This document shows, one piece after another, positions 4,947 through 5,014 of a stretch of DNA of 5,014 nucleotides (positions are counted from its first letter, which is position 1; every line of letters starts with the position of its first letter). A program made the translations under genes and the position numbers. Under the pieces are notes generated by a model. That model made no database searches and was not told the origin of the DNA. It saw only the letters and a program-made list of their open reading frames with translations. This stretch comes from Deltaproteobacteria bacterium (GTDB taxonomy: Bacteria; Desulfobacterota; Desulfobacteria; Desulfobacterales; JAFDCJ01), in assembly GCA_019310665.1 (NCBI GenBank), contig JAFDDW010000245.1, positions 1-5,014 on the forward strand, in the 5' to 3' direction.

Positions 4947-5014
4947 CTAGCTGAGTACGCTTTTGGCAATCGGCTCTATCCAGACCTCCCCGCCAAAGGC
5001 TTGGGACAATTTCT
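4947..5014 (-). CDS. Possible 3' end of a minus-strand gene
   Basis: From the right edge one minus-strand frame reads KLSQAFGGEVWIEPIAKSVLS and stops with TAG at 4947-4949. GGEVWIEP resembles the last glycine box of histidine-kinase ATPase domains (GG.iWvE), but the usual GxGt.F ending is missing, so if it is a kinase the end is altered. Only 21 residues are visible. A competing reading is a plus-strand gene starting at GTG 4941 after AAAGGAAGAA and running MSLAEYAFGNRLYPDLP. I prefer the minus-strand reading slightly because of the glycine-box resemblance. Confidence 0.33.
   Translation of the reverse strand, partial: KLSQAFGGEVWIEPIAKSVLS

Overview
The window reads as chromosomal DNA of a Gram-negative, anaerobe-type bacterium. 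A Desulfobacterota (deltaproteobacterial, Desulfobacterales-like) origin is my best guess. This rests on remembered resemblance of the small acidic protein at 1335-1700 and the TPR protein at 1757-3034 to proteins of that group, plus a Tat-exported molybdoenzyme and an outer-membrane-type lipoprotein. No rRNA or other marker gene is present to prove it.

Layout. (1) 1-165 is the 3' end of a CPA1-type Na+/H+ antiporter, converging on (2) 192-887 on the minus strand, a small Tat-exported molybdopterin oxidoreductase of the sulfite oxidase/YuiH/MsrP fold. (3) 888-1334 is non-coding. It holds the second copy of a structured repeat whose first copy (132-209) sits across the 3' ends of the two converging genes. 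(4) 1335-3900 is a co-directional run of three genes, probably one operon: a conserved hypothetical protein, a soluble TPR protein with an unusual CHSCH motif, and nudC (NADH pyrophosphatase / NAD-cap RNA hydrolase). (5) 3880-3954 on the minus strand is what looks like the first ~25 codons of an antibiotic-biosynthesis-monooxygenase (ABM) gene. It still has a ribosome binding site and a candidate promoter but is cut off by the 3' end of nudC. (6) 4148-4891 is a lipoprotein carrying a perfect in-frame 60-bp tandem duplication. (7) The right edge may hold the 3' tail of a minus-strand gene.

How the parts relate. The three-gene run could link NAD(H)/RNA-cap turnover to a TPR scaffold, but only co-orientation and short gaps support this. 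The molybdoenzyme and the lipoprotein act in the envelope and have no partner gene visible here. I found no CRISPR array, transposase, tRNA or rRNA, and no clear defence or other novel multi-gene system. The most interesting signals are the two-copy repeat around the molybdoenzyme gene, the truncated ABM gene fused tail-on to nudC, and the fresh duplication in the lipoprotein.
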